Source: Rhodophyticola porphyridii (GTDB lineage: Bacteria > Pseudomonadota > Alphaproteobacteria > Rhodobacterales > Rhodobacteraceae). From it: DNA of 64,000 bases. Positions 55,052 to 62,989 of the stretch are shown here, one piece after another. Both the position numbers and the translations under genes were made by a program. The stretch spans positions 496,001 through 560,000 of the forward strand of contig NZ_RCNT01000001.1 of the NCBI RefSeq assembly GCF_003688285.1, read 5' to 3'. Every line of letters begins with the position of its first letter. Positions within the stretch are counted from its first letter, which is position 1. Under the pieces are notes generated by a model. The model made no database searches. It was not told the DNA's origin and saw nothing but the letters and a program-made list of their open reading frames with translations.

Positions 55052-55963
55052 ATGTCGATCCGCCCCGTGACCGAAGCCCGCCGCGCCATGCCGACCATGG
55101 AAGGCGCGGGCGTCCATCTGCACCGTGCTTTCGGATTTCAGGACCCGTCCGAATTGGACCCGTTCCTGCTGTTTGACGATTTCCGGAACGACCGGCCCGA
55201 GGACTATCTGCGCGGGTTCCCCTGGCATCCCCATCGCGGGATCGAAACGATCACCTATGTGCTGGCCGGATCGGTCGAACATGGCGACAGTCTGGGAAAT
55301 ACCGGAACCCTTGGCGCGGGCGATGTGCAATGGATGACGGCGGGTTCCGGCATACTGCATCAGGAGATGCCGCTTGGAAACGCGCGGGGACAGATGCATG
55401 GCTTCCAGCTTTGGGGCAACCTGCCGTCCAGCCTGAAGATGACCGCCCCGCGCTATCAGGATGTGCAGGGAACCGAGATCCCCGAAATGATTGACGATGA
55501 TGGTACCGTCGTGCGGGTGATCGTCGGTGAGTTCTGGGGCAGGCGAGGGCCGGTCGACGGGATCGCCGCCGACCCGCAATATCTGGATGTCTCGGTTCCG
55601 GCGGGGGTGAAGAAAACCTTCCGGATCGACACCTATCGCAGGGCGTTTGCCTATGTGTTCGAAGGGACGGCGGCCTTTGCCGATGCCAGCCGGCCCACGG
55701 GCGTGCTCCTGGAGAAGGAGGTGATGGGCCAGGAACTCAATATCCGCGACATGTCCGGCGACCGCACACTGATCCGTTTCGGCACCGGCGACGAGGTCAC
55801 GGTGCAGGCCGGCCCGGACGGAGTGCGGTTCCTGCTGATATCCGGTGCGCCGATCGAGGAACCCGTGGCCTGGCACGGGCCGATCGTGATGAACACGCAG
55901 GATGAGTTGCGGCAGGCCATGCGCGATCTGCAGAACGGGACGTTCATCAAGGCCGCGCACTGA
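55052..55963 (+). CDS. Pirin family protein
   Basis: A 303-residue bicupin. The metal site of the N-terminal cupin is in FPWHPHRGIETITYVLAGSVEHGDS (about 53-77), with WMTAGSGILHQEMP near 95-108; the family's nitrogen-rich C-terminal block ISGAPIEEPVAWHGPIVMNT ends the second cupin. Pirins bind iron; some are quercetinases, others act in regulation, so the role is open. GGAGG before ATG is perfect. Confidence 0.92.
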   Translation: MSIRPVTEARRAMPTMEGAGVHLHRAFGFQDPSELDPFLLFDDFRNDRPEDYLRGFPWHPHRGIETITYVLAGSVEHGDSLGNTGTLGAGDVQWMTAGSGILHQEMPLGNARGQMHGFQLWGNLPSSLKMTAPRYQDVQGTEIPEMIDDDGTVVRVIVGEFWGRRGPVDGIAADPQYLDVSVPAGVKKTFRIDTYRRAFAYVFEGTAAFADASRPTGVLLEKEVMGQELNIRDMSGDRTLIRFGTGDEVTVQAGPDGVRFLLISGAPIEEPVAWHGPIVMNTQDELRQAMRDLQNGTFIKAAH

Positions 55964-55996
55964 ACCCGGCCCTCCCCCGCCCGGCGTTGCGGGCTG

Positions 55997-56368
55997 TCAG
56001 ATGTATCCGCGCCAGACAAGGAATCCGATCAGAAGCGCCAGAAACACGGCGGCGCGAAAGCCGATCTCGGCCCAGAATACGGCCCGGTCCATGGCCTGCC
56101 GTTTCCCGGGCTCTATCCCGCGCATCTGGGCGCTGAACCGCGTCAGAGCCTCTCGCGCAACGCTCGGGTCCACCCGGGAGGCCAGTTTCGGGTTCCGCAT
56201 CCGCGCTTCGATCTCAAGCAGGCTGCTGGCGGCCTGACGTGCGCCTGCGGGCAGCAGGCGGCCGGCCCGCTCCACGGCACGGCGGAAACTGCGCGCGCGG
56301 ATACCTAGCCGTTCCTCGATCTGCGCGCGGGCGGCGTCGGTGATGTCCTGAAATTGCTCCGGCGTCAT
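55997..56368 (-). CDS. Small protein with one C-terminal membrane helix
   Basis: A 123-residue protein: a helical soluble part (EQFQDITDAARAQIEERLGI, then a coil) followed by an internal membrane segment IGFRAAVFLALLIGFLVWRGY at the end. Likely tail-anchored in the inner membrane. I do not recognise it. ATG 56368 starts the coding-like part; upstream bases look different. Convergent with the pirin gene, divergent from the hydrolase. Confidence 0.6.
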   Translation of the reverse strand: MTPEQFQDITDAARAQIEERLGIRARSFRRAVERAGRLLPAGARQAASSLLEIEARMRNPKLASRVDPSVAREALTRFSAQMRGIEPGKRQAMDRAVFWAEIGFRAAVFLALLIGFLVWRGYI

Positions 56369-56466
56369 GCCCCGCCCCCCGATGTTCGAGCGCCACAGCA
56401 TAAGGCGCCGCGGAGAAGGCTCAACCCCTCTGGTCCCGGTCGAATGCGACGGATAGAACATGACCC

Positions 56467-57231
56467 ATGTTGGCCAGCTATTTCTTCGGCGATCCCGGTG
56501 ATCTGCCCCCGATCCTCATCGCGCATGGTCTTTACGGCTCGGCGCGGAACTGGAACGTGATCGCCAAGCGCCTGTCCGGCAAGCGTCGGGTGGTCAGCGT
56601 GGACATGCGCAATCATGGCGAAAGCCCGTGGGCGGACAGCCATGGCTATGCCGATCTGGCACGAGATCTGGCCGAGGTCGTCGCAGCCCATGGGGGGGTG
56701 GCCGATGTGATCGGGCATTCGATGGGTGGCAAGGCGTCCATGGCACTTGCGCTTGCGCATCCCGGACAGGTGCGGCGGCTGGTCGTGGCCGATATCGCGC
56801 CGGCGGCCTATGGGCATACGCAGGTGCAGTTCATCCACGCCATGCGCAGGCTGGACCTGTCGGCGCTCGACACGCGTCGGGACGCGGACGAGGCGCTGAA
56901 GGCGGAGGTGCCGGAAGACGGCATCCGGGCTTTTTTGCTGCAGTCCCTTGATATCAAGGCAAGACGCTGGCGGCTAAATCTCGATGTGCTGGAGGCGTTC
57001 ATGCCGGAAATTATCGGCTGGCCCGCGCCCGGGGGCGCGTTCAAGGGGCCAACCCTGTTTCTCTCAGGTGGCGCGTCGGACTATGTGACGCCGGATCACC
57101 GTCCGGCGATCCGCGCACAGTTCCCCAACGCCCGGTTCGCGAAGATCCCGGGCGCCGGGCATTGGCTCCATGCCGACAAGCCACGCGAATTCGAGGCAGC
57201 GCTCGATGTGTTTCTGAACGCGCCGGATTAG
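56467..57231 (+). CDS. Alpha/beta hydrolase (YbfF-type esterase)
   Basis: A 254-residue esterase-like hydrolase. The oxyanion region IAHGLYGSARNWNVIAKRL (18-36), the nucleophile Ser85 in GHSMGGKAS, the Asp in LSGGASDYVTPD near 198-208 and the His in GAGHWLHADKP near 229-239 give a complete triad. DMRNHGESP near 46-54 is typical of YbfF. Substrate probably a short acyl or thioester. Overlaps the stop of the convergent small gene by 3 bases. Confidence 0.92.
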   Translation: MLASYFFGDPGDLPPILIAHGLYGSARNWNVIAKRLSGKRRVVSVDMRNHGESPWADSHGYADLARDLAEVVAAHGGVADVIGHSMGGKASMALALAHPGQVRRLVVADIAPAAYGHTQVQFIHAMRRLDLSALDTRRDADEALKAEVPEDGIRAFLLQSLDIKARRWRLNLDVLEAFMPEIIGWPAPGGAFKGPTLFLSGGASDYVTPDHRPAIRAQFPNARFAKIPGAGHWLHADKPREFEAALDVFLNAPD

Positions 57232-57407
57232 AGGGTTCTGATCTTCTTGGCCGCCATCCAAGCGGCGGGCAGCGCGATCAATCCGCCCGCTGCTGCGGCC
57301 GCGACGATTGGTTGCCAGCCATCCATACCCGCGGCCAGGACCGCCGTGATCCCGACCCCGGCCAGCACCGTGGCGGCCAGTGTAAACATCAGCAAAAACA
57401 AGCGCAT
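57228..57407 (-). CDS. 59-residue two-helix membrane protein
   Basis: A tiny membrane protein: MRLFLLMFTLAATVLAGVGI and an alanine-rich second helix (AAAAAGGLIALPAAWMAAK), with a basic end (KKIRTL). It resembles the gene at 57905-58153 in both helix spacing and conserved LaG, G-GW-P and P-A-W/Y positions, so they look like paralogs. In related genomes such genes are labelled CTP synthetase, which is wrong: it is far too small. Convergent with the hydrolase. Confidence 0.7.
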   Translation of the reverse strand: MRLFLLMFTLAATVLAGVGITAVLAAGMDGWQPIVAAAAAGGLIALPAAWMAAKKIRTL

Positions 57408-57461
57408 GATTGTCGTCCATCTTCCAAGGCGCGGTTCCCTGCGTTTCGAAGTATCGGCGCG

Positions 57462-57527
57462 GACAACTGTTGTCTTTGACTTAGATCAGTCGGCGCGCCT
57501 GCCGCCCGTGGTAAACTGTAACAGTTT
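57462..57527 (+). promoter_or_regulatory. FNR-type box and two perfect palindromes upstream of a small gene
   Basis: TTGAC-TTAG-ATCAG (57476-57489) matches the FNR consensus at 8 of 10 positions. A 13-base palindrome GACAACTGTTGTC (57462-57474) precedes it and a 15-base AAACTGTAACAGTTT (57513-57527) follows. With the box at -41.5, transcription would begin near 57524, inside the second palindrome, which could then be a repressor site. Confidence 0.5.
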
Positions 57528-57561
57528 CATGACGCCGTTGGTGAGGGGGGGGGCCAAGCCA

Positions 57562-57837
57562 ATGATAACACTTGACGATATCGAAGACATGACCTGCCTG
57601 ACGCGGGCGGAAATCGCCGCCGTCGCAGAGCATGAAGGCCTGCCCGAGCTGAATGCCTCGGCGCTGGCGGAGCGGATGATGAATCTCCATCACGGACCGC
57701 AAAAGGTGCAGAAGATGATTTGCGACGACATTCGCGCGGCGCTTCACCGCGACGATCTAGACCATGCGCGGGAGCTGTTCGTGGTGCTGAAGCATTTCAT
57801 CTCCGAGCACCCGGAAGCGGAGCGCGGGGCCGGCTAG
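57562..57837 (+). CDS. 91-residue acidic helical protein, unknown
   Basis: MITLDDIEDMTCLTRAEIAA begins a soluble, mostly helical protein with several paired acidic and His residues (HHGPQKVQ, HRDDLDHARELF). I do not recognise a named family, but the sequence looks conserved in this group. ATG 57562 is preceded by a G-rich ribosome site; the upstream part of the same frame reads through regulatory DNA. The FNR-type box implies oxygen control. Confidence 0.65.
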   Translation: MITLDDIEDMTCLTRAEIAAVAEHEGLPELNASALAERMMNLHHGPQKVQKMICDDIRAALHRDDLDHARELFVVLKHFISEHPEAERGAG

Positions 57838-57904
57838 GATCTGTCACCGGTCCGTGTCTTGCCCTCTGCGCGCTCCGTGCTCTGCCCGCCTGCGATTGCG
57901 GCGG

Positions 57905-58153
57905 TCAGATTTCCTTTGCGCCGGGCTTGGGCAAGGGGCCTTTTTGCGAGGTCTTCGCTGACCAGTTCGGATCTTCGCGCTTGATCCGGCGAGAAATCAG
58001 ATAGGCGACGGGCCAGCTGAGCAGGATGCCGATGGCCGCCGATCCGAGCAGGGGCGGCCAACCATACCAGCCGAAAGCCATGGCGGTGACGGCCAGAGCG
58101 CCGGTCAGAACGGCGCCGGTCATCAGGGTCAGGATGATGCTGAGACGATCCAT
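57905..58153 (-). CDS. 82-residue two-helix membrane protein, paralog of the gene at 57228
   Basis: MDRLSIILTLMTGAVLTGALAVTA is the first helix, YGWPPLLGSAAIGILLSWPVAYLI the second, then a basic and Pro/Lys-rich cytoplasmic tail (KTSQKGPLPKPGAKEI) lacking in the shorter paralog. AAAGGAG stands before the ATG. It is read from a GGAAC-N16-CGTT promoter back-to-back with that of the entericidin gene. Function unknown; stress-linked by promoter. Confidence 0.7.
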   Translation of the reverse strand: MDRLSIILTLMTGAVLTGALAVTAMAFGWYGWPPLLGSAAIGILLSWPVAYLISRRIKREDPNWSAKTSQKGPLPKPGAKEI

Positions 58154-58176
58154 GAGAATTCTCCTTTCAGCAGATC

Positions 58177-58201
58177 AACGCCGCCAGATCGGTTCAGTTC
58201 C
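58177..58201 (-). promoter_or_regulatory. ECF-type promoter, minus strand
   Basis: GGAAC (58201-58197), 16 bases, CGTT (58180-58177), a perfect match to GGAAC-N16/17-CGTT. It gives a leader of about 17 bases before the small membrane-protein gene starting at 58153. Confidence 0.7.
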
Positions 58202-58235
58202 TGAACGCGGGGCGGTTCAGTTCCTGAACGCGGGG
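58190..58235. repeat. 23-bp tandem duplication with internal palindrome
   Basis: Two exact copies (58190-58212, 58213-58235), each containing GTTCAG-TTC-CTGAAC. It covers the -35 element of the minus-strand promoter and abuts that of the plus-strand promoter, so a bound factor could affect both genes. Confidence 0.85.
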
Positions 58236-58237
58236 AT

Positions 58238-58263
58238 GGAACCCGTGTGCGTGCAGGCGCGTT
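58238..58263 (+). promoter_or_regulatory. ECF-type promoter, plus strand
   Basis: GGAAC (58238-58242), 17 bases, CGTT (58260-58263). Predicted start near 58270, 33 bases before the entericidin ATG. Confidence 0.7.
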
Positions 58264-58302
58264 TGAGGGGCACGATCTCATTCTCGGAAGAAGGATATCA
58301 CC

Positions 58303-58440
58303 ATGACTCGTATCGCCCTCGCTTTCGCCGCCCTCCTCGGCCTTGCCGCCTGTGAAACGGTCGACGGATTTGGCCAGGATGTCCAAGCCGCCGGTCAGGG
58401 GATTTCCGAGGTGGCAGAGGACGTGCAGGAGGATATCTAG
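58303..58440 (+). CDS. Entericidin A/B-type small lipoprotein
   Basis: A 45-residue lipoprotein: MTRIALAFAALLGLAAC, where the Cys17 of the lipobox is lipid-modified, then a 28-residue mature part with ETVDGFGQDVQAAGQGISEV and an acidic end, the entericidin pattern (helical amphipathic repeat of Q/G/A). Such proteins sit in the envelope and are stress-induced; the antidote/toxin role in enteric bacteria is not shown here. GAAGAAGGA is the ribosome site. The promoter ahead is ECF-type. Confidence 0.85.
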   Translation: MTRIALAFAALLGLAACETVDGFGQDVQAAGQGISEVAEDVQEDI

Positions 58441-58569
58441 GCTTTCAGCACCCTGACCAACGTCTTGCTTAACCGGGTCAATGTCTTGCGGCCACCTACG
58501 GCATCTTGCGGAATTCCGCGTCACCGCAGCGAGATCTTGTTGATTTCTCCGAATCGGCGGTGTAGTGGG

Positions 58570-58578
58570 TTATCCACA
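58570..58578 (+). promoter_or_regulatory. Perfect DnaA box
   Basis: TTATCCACA, identical to the strong E. coli DnaA site. A single perfect box is weak evidence of an origin; it may titrate DnaA or be chance. Confidence 0.5.
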
Positions 58579-59329
58579 GGTGCATAGACGCGGTATACAC
58601 TGACGACGGGGCTCGACTGTTCATGGCAGGCGGGCCTCGTTTTTTGTGAGCTGTCATATGTCTGGAACAGGAAAAGACGCCAGGTGCTCAGACGCGGTCT
58701 TCGCATTGGGCCGAAACCCACCCTGACGTCTTCCTGTTCCGGTCCGCCCCCGAAGGGAGTTTCCGGCCCAGTTCGCGCGGGATCTTGCGATCCGTTGCGT
58801 TGCTCGGGGTCTTGCGACCCGTCGCTGCCACGCCCTTGCCCGAAGGCTTGGCCGTGACGATCACGCGATACCTCCGAAGAGCTGCCTCGTGACCCGCGTA
58901 GACCCTTGTTATGCCGCCCCGACCGACCTGCTCCGAAAAGCCTGCCTGCCCGGCTTGCACCCCAAAACCCTTCGCGATCCGATCCAAAGCCCGAAGGCTC
59001 GGCCCGTTCCGCTCCGGCTCCGATGGGGCCTTTCGCGTCCCGGTCCGGTTCAAGGAACCTTCCCGGTAACGAAATCTTCACAATACCGTCGCGATTCCTT
59101 CAAGCACGGAGCAGTGCAGCATGAAAATTTCTTGTGGATGAAAAGGTGGAGAACCCTGTGTGTGAGGGGTGCATCCGCTCGCCAGCGGGTTGAGCGGTAA
59201 CGCTTTTCTTCGACTGTGGAGAGAGACTCGCGGAACGGTGCGGTTTCTGCACCTGCAAAGGGATTTCCGGGTTTTTTTGGGGAATCGGGGCGCACAAGAT
59301 GTAGATTCTCCGGATGTGTGACACCCGTA

Positions 59330-59367
59330 CATACCGCAGTGCATACCGCATTACATACGTGGGTATG
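59330..59367. repeat. 12-bp direct repeats (CATACCGC family)
   Basis: CATACCGC at 59330, CATACCGC at 59342 and CATACGTG at 59354, period exactly 12, then the inverted form GGTATG at 59362-59367. Just past the stop of the lipoprotein gene. Iteron- or operator-like array. Confidence 0.55.
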
Positions 59368-59369
59368 GC

Positions 59370-59717
59370 TCAGTTGGAATGGACCATGGCGATCACGGTG
59401 GCGCGTTCGACCCAATCGGCGGCCGGGGCGGCGGAGATCTCGGCCAGGTCGCGGAGGACAGCGGGCTGGCTGGCCGGGGGGATTTGGGCGGTCTGGTAGA
59501 GGGCGGCGAGGGCGGGGCCGGGGGTGGAGAGGGCCTCGGTGATTATGGCGGGCTGGTTGGCGGCGAGGAGGTCGGACACGCGGGACCGGCGGGCGTTGTA
59601 GGAGGCGTTCTCGGCGGCGGTGGCGAGGCCGGTCACGGGTAGGAGGAGCGGGTTGCCGAGATGGCCCGCGTCGCAGGCGGGGAGGAGGAGGAGCGGGAGG
59701 GCGAGGAGGGGGCGCAT
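59370..59717 (-). CDS. Putative small lipoprotein, unknown
   Basis: A 115-residue protein starting MRPLLALPLLLLPAC, a lipobox with Cys15 for lipidation. The mature part is a helix-rich alanine/proline-type sequence (LATAAENASYNARRSRVSDLL, then ITEALSTPGPALAALYQTAQI) ending in HSN. I do not recognise it. The DNA is strongly purine-rich on one strand (many GGAGG), unlike the FRG gene beside it. ATG 59717 places the signal peptide at the N-terminus; upstream codons in the same frame make no sensible protein. Confidence 0.7.
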   Translation of the reverse strand: MRPLLALPLLLLPACDAGHLGNPLLLPVTGLATAAENASYNARRSRVSDLLAANQPAIITEALSTPGPALAALYQTAQIPPASQPAVLRDLAEISAAPAADWVERATVIAMVHSN

Positions 59718-59966
59718 GGGGGGAGTGGGGGTGTGGTGGTGACGGGGAAAGGGGAAAGGTTGGGGAGAGTAGGCACTGGCACTGCGGAGGGCAGCGACCG
59801 GACCGCGGGGTGAGTACATACACTTGTGATCTCCACATTGTCGATCTTTCAAACGTGGAAGGCCGAGCATTGCACGCGATTGCTGGAACTCTTTGCTCGA
59901 AGGCGGCTTGAGAGTGTGAATCAAGCATCGTAGGCTCCGAAGTGTTAGGAGTGGAATTCGGGAACT

Positions 59967-60818
59967 ATGCCAAAAGGAATTACTAGCCTCACGGGTTTTG
60001 TGCGGAAAATCTCATCAATCACTGAGGCAAAGCCGAACAGCACATTGCTTTTCCGTGGGCACTCAAAGAAGAGCTACAAATTCTTACCATCGGTTCTGCG
60101 CTCGGAGAATTGGCGAAAAAGCGAGCACCTTATGCTTCGCCAACTTTTGGCAGATGCGCCCCAAGACTTCGCTGAAGATCGCACCGCTTTTGATGTTCTT
60201 GTGCGAGCACAGCATTACGGACTTCCGACACGCCTTCTTGACGTTTCAACAAACCCGTTGGTTGGTCTTTACTTTGCGTGCTGCTCTCACGCCAAAGAAC
60301 GAGGACAAGTCTTAATCGTCGAGCCACCAATTCATAGGCAAAAATACTTCGATAGCGATACGGTCTCACTGCTTGCAAACTTGGCATATTTGCGTCGTGG
60401 CCAAAAGGAGGACATGCTGACTTTCGCGCGCGACAACGTGCACTCGGATACAAAGCCTGAAAGGATTGCTGAATTCTCCGACTGCCCACAGCTCGACCCA
60501 CTTCTGCAGCAGGTTCGTCAGGAGAAGCCATACTTCTTGGCGAGGGTCGATCCCTTCGATATGGCCTACGTCGTGTCGGTTGTGCCGAGAAAATCGCATG
60601 CTCGAATAGCGGCACAATCGGGAGGATTTCTGGTTTTTGGAATCACTGAACATGATGTTGGTGCGCATTTGAGTGAATTGAAAATCGACAAAGTAGACAT
60701 TGCTGCTGATGCGAAAGCCGATATCCTAGACCAGCTAAACAAGGTTGGGATCTCACGGCGAACACTCTTTCCTGAAATTGAAAACGCAGCGAACCAAATT
60801 AGCCAAAGATACTCATAG
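59967..60818 (+). CDS. FRG-domain protein
   Basis: A 283-residue protein. LLFRGHSKKSYKFLPSVLR at 27-45 is the FRG motif, AQHYGLPTRLLDVSTNPLVGLYFAC near 81-105 is the second hallmark, and RIAAQSGGFLVFG near 217-229 the third. The biochemical role of this domain is not established. Codon use is AT-rich at third positions (CCA AAA GGA ATT ACT AGC), unlike all neighbours, pointing to horizontal transfer. Start supported by TAGGAG. It is the only gene on the accessory segment with family identity and could be a defence or toxin-type gene; that is inference. Confidence 0.87.
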   Translation: MPKGITSLTGFVRKISSITEAKPNSTLLFRGHSKKSYKFLPSVLRSENWRKSEHLMLRQLLADAPQDFAEDRTAFDVLVRAQHYGLPTRLLDVSTNPLVGLYFACCSHAKERGQVLIVEPPIHRQKYFDSDTVSLLANLAYLRRGQKEDMLTFARDNVHSDTKPERIAEFSDCPQLDPLLQQVRQEKPYFLARVDPFDMAYVVSVVPRKSHARIAAQSGGFLVFGITEHDVGAHLSELKIDKVDIAADAKADILDQLNKVGISRRTLFPEIENAANQISQRYS

Positions 60819-61189
60819 TGATTGCGCAAATTCTGCTGGTAATCGCCAAGGCGGGTTAACAGCGGGCAGCGCCCGCCCCGCCATCGACGGGCCTGTCCGG
60901 GGCCCGGCGATTTGGTTGCCGTGTGCGCTCCGCTCGTTCTGGGCGATGACTTGGCTGGGATAAAGGGCTTTAGAATGGGCGTTGGGTCGCCGTGCCCAGG
61001 CCCGTCGATGGCGGGGCTAACTGGCGGGCGTTGGAGTGTCGGGCTTAAGCCCGGTCTACGGGGCGGCGGGACAAGTCCCGCCCTACGGGTGGGGCGGTTG
61101 GTGCGCCCGGATTTTGTCTGTGTGGGGCCGCAGACTTTTGCGGTGCAAAAGTCGCTTTCCCCCACCGTTGAGGCGAGGCAAGCCCCGCC
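60819..61189. other. 371-base gap between FRG gene and lepA
   Basis: No gene; it holds the MITE-like element and the hairpin cluster listed separately. Confidence 0.6.
60875..61017. mobile_element. MITE-like element, 143 bp with 21-bp terminal inverted repeats
   Basis: Positions 60875-60895 and 60997-61017 are perfect inverted repeats of 21 bases with 101 bases between them and no open frame inside. The arms begin GCCCCGCCATCGACGGGCCT. It lies 56 bases after the FRG stop. No target-site duplication was evident by eye. It could also be a large stem-loop. Confidence 0.55.
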
Positions 61190-61191
61190 TC
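61040..61191. repeat. Cluster of palindromic (REP-like) hairpins before lepA
   Basis: CGGGCTTAAGCCCG (61040-61053), GGCGGGAC-AA-GTCCCGCC (61065-61082), GACTTTTGC-GGT-GCAAAAGTC (61133-61153, 9-base perfect arms) and GAGGCGAGGC-AA-GCCCCGCCTC (61170-61191), which overlaps the lepA stop. They close the lepA transcript; the first two look like the dispersed palindromes common in intergenic regions of this group. Confidence 0.6.
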
Positions 61192-62989
61192 ACCCATCCA
61201 TCTTGAGCGCTGAAATAAAGGCGCTTTGGGGAATTTCGACTTTCCCAAACTGCCGCATCTTCTTTTTACCCGCCTTCTGCTTGTCCAAAAGCTTCCGCTT
61301 CCGCGTCGCATCCCCGCCATAGCATTTCGCCGTTACGTCCTTGCGCAAAGCCGACAGGGTCTCGCGGGCGATCACCCTCCCGCCAATCGCCGCCTGGATC
61401 GGGATCTTGAACATGTGGCGGGGGATCAGTTCCTTCAGCTTCTCGCACATCGCGCGCCCGCGCATCTCCGCCCGGTCCCGGTGGACCATCATCGACAGCG
61501 CGTCCACAGGCTCCTCGTTCACCAGCACCTGCATTTTCACCAGATAATCCTCGCGGTAGCCGATCATCTGATAGTCGAAACTGGCATAGCCCTTGGTGAC
61601 GGATTTCAGCCGGTCGTAGAAGTCGAACACCACCTCGTTGAGCGGCAGGTCATAGACCACCATCGCGCGGGACCCGGCATAGGTCAGGTCCAGCTGGATG
61701 CCGCGCCGGTCCTGGCAGAGTTTGAGCACATCGCCGAGATAATCGTCGGGCACGAGGATGGTGGCCTTGATCCGCGGCTCCTCGATATGATCCACATGGG
61801 TCATGTCGGGCATGTCCGCGGGGTTGTGCAGCTCGGTCATCGTGCCGTCGCGCAGATAGACATGGTAGATGACCGAGGGCGCGGTGGTAATCAGCTCGAT
61901 ATCGTATTCGCGTTCCAGCCGGTCGCGGATGACCTCCAGATGCAGGAGCCCGAGGAAGCCGCAGCGGAAACCGAAGCCAAGGGCCGCGGAGGTTTCCATT
62001 TCGAAGGAAAAGGAGGCGTCGTTCAGTGCCAGCTTCTCGATCGCGTCGCGCAGATCCTCGAACTGTGCGCTGTCGACGGGGAAGAGGCCGCAGAAGACCA
62101 CCGGCTGCGAAGGTTTGAAGCCCGGCAGCGGCTCGGTCGCGCCCTTGCGTTCATGGGTGATGGTGTCGCCCACGCGCGTGTCGCGGACCTGTTTGATCGA
62201 GGCGGTGAGAAAGCCCATTTCGCCGGGCCCAAGCTCGGGGATGTCTTTCATCTTCGGGGTGAAGACGCCGAGCCGGTCGATCGGGTAGAGCCCGCCGGTG
62301 CGCATCATCCTGATCCTGTCGCCCTTGCGGATCACGCCGTCGATGACGCGGATCAGGACGACGACGCCGAGATACGCGTCATAGTAGCTGTCCACCAGCA
62401 TGGCCTTGAGCGGCGCGTCGCGGTCGCCCTTGGGTGCGGGCAGGCGGGTGACGATGGCTTCCAGCACTTCGGGGATGCCCACCCCGGTCTTGGCCGAGAT
62501 CAGGACGGCATCGGACGCGTCGATGCCGATCACATCCTCGATCTGCTCGCGGACCCGCTCGGGCTCGGCGGCGGGCAGGTCGACCTTGTTGAGGACCGGT
62601 ACGATTTCATGGTCTGCATCGATGGCCTGATAGACATTGGCCAGCGTCTGCGCCTCGACACCCTGTGAGGCGTCCACCACCAGAAGCGAACCTTCTACGG
62701 CGCGCATCGAACGGCTGACCTCATAGGCGAAATCCACGTGTCCGGGCGTGTCGATGAGGTTGAGGATATAGGTGTGGCCGTCTTTGGCGGGGTATTCGAT
62801 GCGGACGGTGTTGGCCTTGATGGTGATGCCGCGCTCCCGCTCGATATCCATGGCGTCGAGCATTTGCTCCTTCATGTCCCGTTCGGCCACGGTGCCGGTC
62901 AGCTGGATCAGCCGGTCGGCAAGGGTGGATTTGCCGTGGTCGATATGGGCCACGATGGAGAAGTTGCGGATGCGGGAGAGGTCGGTCAT
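61190..62989 (-). CDS. lepA: Elongation factor 4 (LepA)
   Basis: LepA is a ribosome-bound GTPase thought to back-translocate or aid ribosome assembly under stress. The 599-residue length is normal. G1 AHIDHGKS is at 14-21, then [19 protein letters not shown] and LNKVDLP (G2 to G4), the EF-Tu-like domain II, EF-G-like III and V, and the unique C-terminal domain ([20 protein letters not shown], with [19 protein letters not shown] before it). ATG 62989 gives the universal start; the open frame beyond reads into untranslated DNA. Confidence 0.96.
   Translation of the reverse strand: MTDLSRIRNFSIVAHIDHGKSTLADRLIQLTGTVAERDMKEQMLDAMDIERERGITIKANTVRIEYPAKDGHTYILNLIDTPGHVDFAYEVSRSMRAVEGSLLVVDASQGVEAQTLANVYQAIDADHEIVPVLNKVDLPAAEPERVREQIEDVIGIDASDAVLISAKTGVGIPEVLEAIVTRLPAPKGDRDAPLKAMLVDSYYDAYLGVVVLIRVIDGVIRKGDRIRMMRTGGLYPIDRLGVFTPKMKDIPELGPGEMGFLTASIKQVRDTRVGDTITHERKGATEPLPGFKPSQPVVFCGLFPVDSAQFEDLRDAIEKLALNDASFSFEMETSAALGFGFRCGFLGLLHLEVIRDRLEREYDIELITTAPSVIYHVYLRDGTMTELHNPADMPDMTHVDHIEEPRIKATILVPDDYLGDVLKLCQDRRGIQLDLTYAGSRAMVVYDLPLNEVVFDFYDRLKSVTKGYASFDYQMIGYREDYLVKMQVLVNEEPVDALSMMVHRDRAEMRGRAMCEKLKELIPRHMFKIPIQAAIGGRVIARETLSALRKDVTAKCYGGDATRKRKLLDKQKAGKKKMRQFGKVEIPQSAFISALKMDG

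Larger units (their letters stand above)
58441..59369. other. 929-base gene-poor region with repeats and a DnaA box
   Basis: No recognised gene. It contains one perfect DnaA box (58570-58578) and one 8/9 match (TCATCCACA on the minus strand at 59141-59133), an imperfect inverted repeat (58664-58679 with 58727-58740), and 12-bp direct repeats near its right end. A 121-codon minus-strand frame (58688-59053; basic, with RRYRVIVTAKPSGKGVAATG) is open but unrecognised and may be a decayed gene. GC content falls around 59110-59370. Confidence 0.5.

Noticed and set aside
58521-59081. 186-codon minus-strand open frame
   Set aside because: Low-complexity Gly/Arg/Ser sequence with no family look; the 121-codon frame within it was only noted in the region entry.
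59050-59360. Several overlapping short minus-strand frames
   Set aside because: Frames overlap each other, have no ribosome sites and no consistent codon use.
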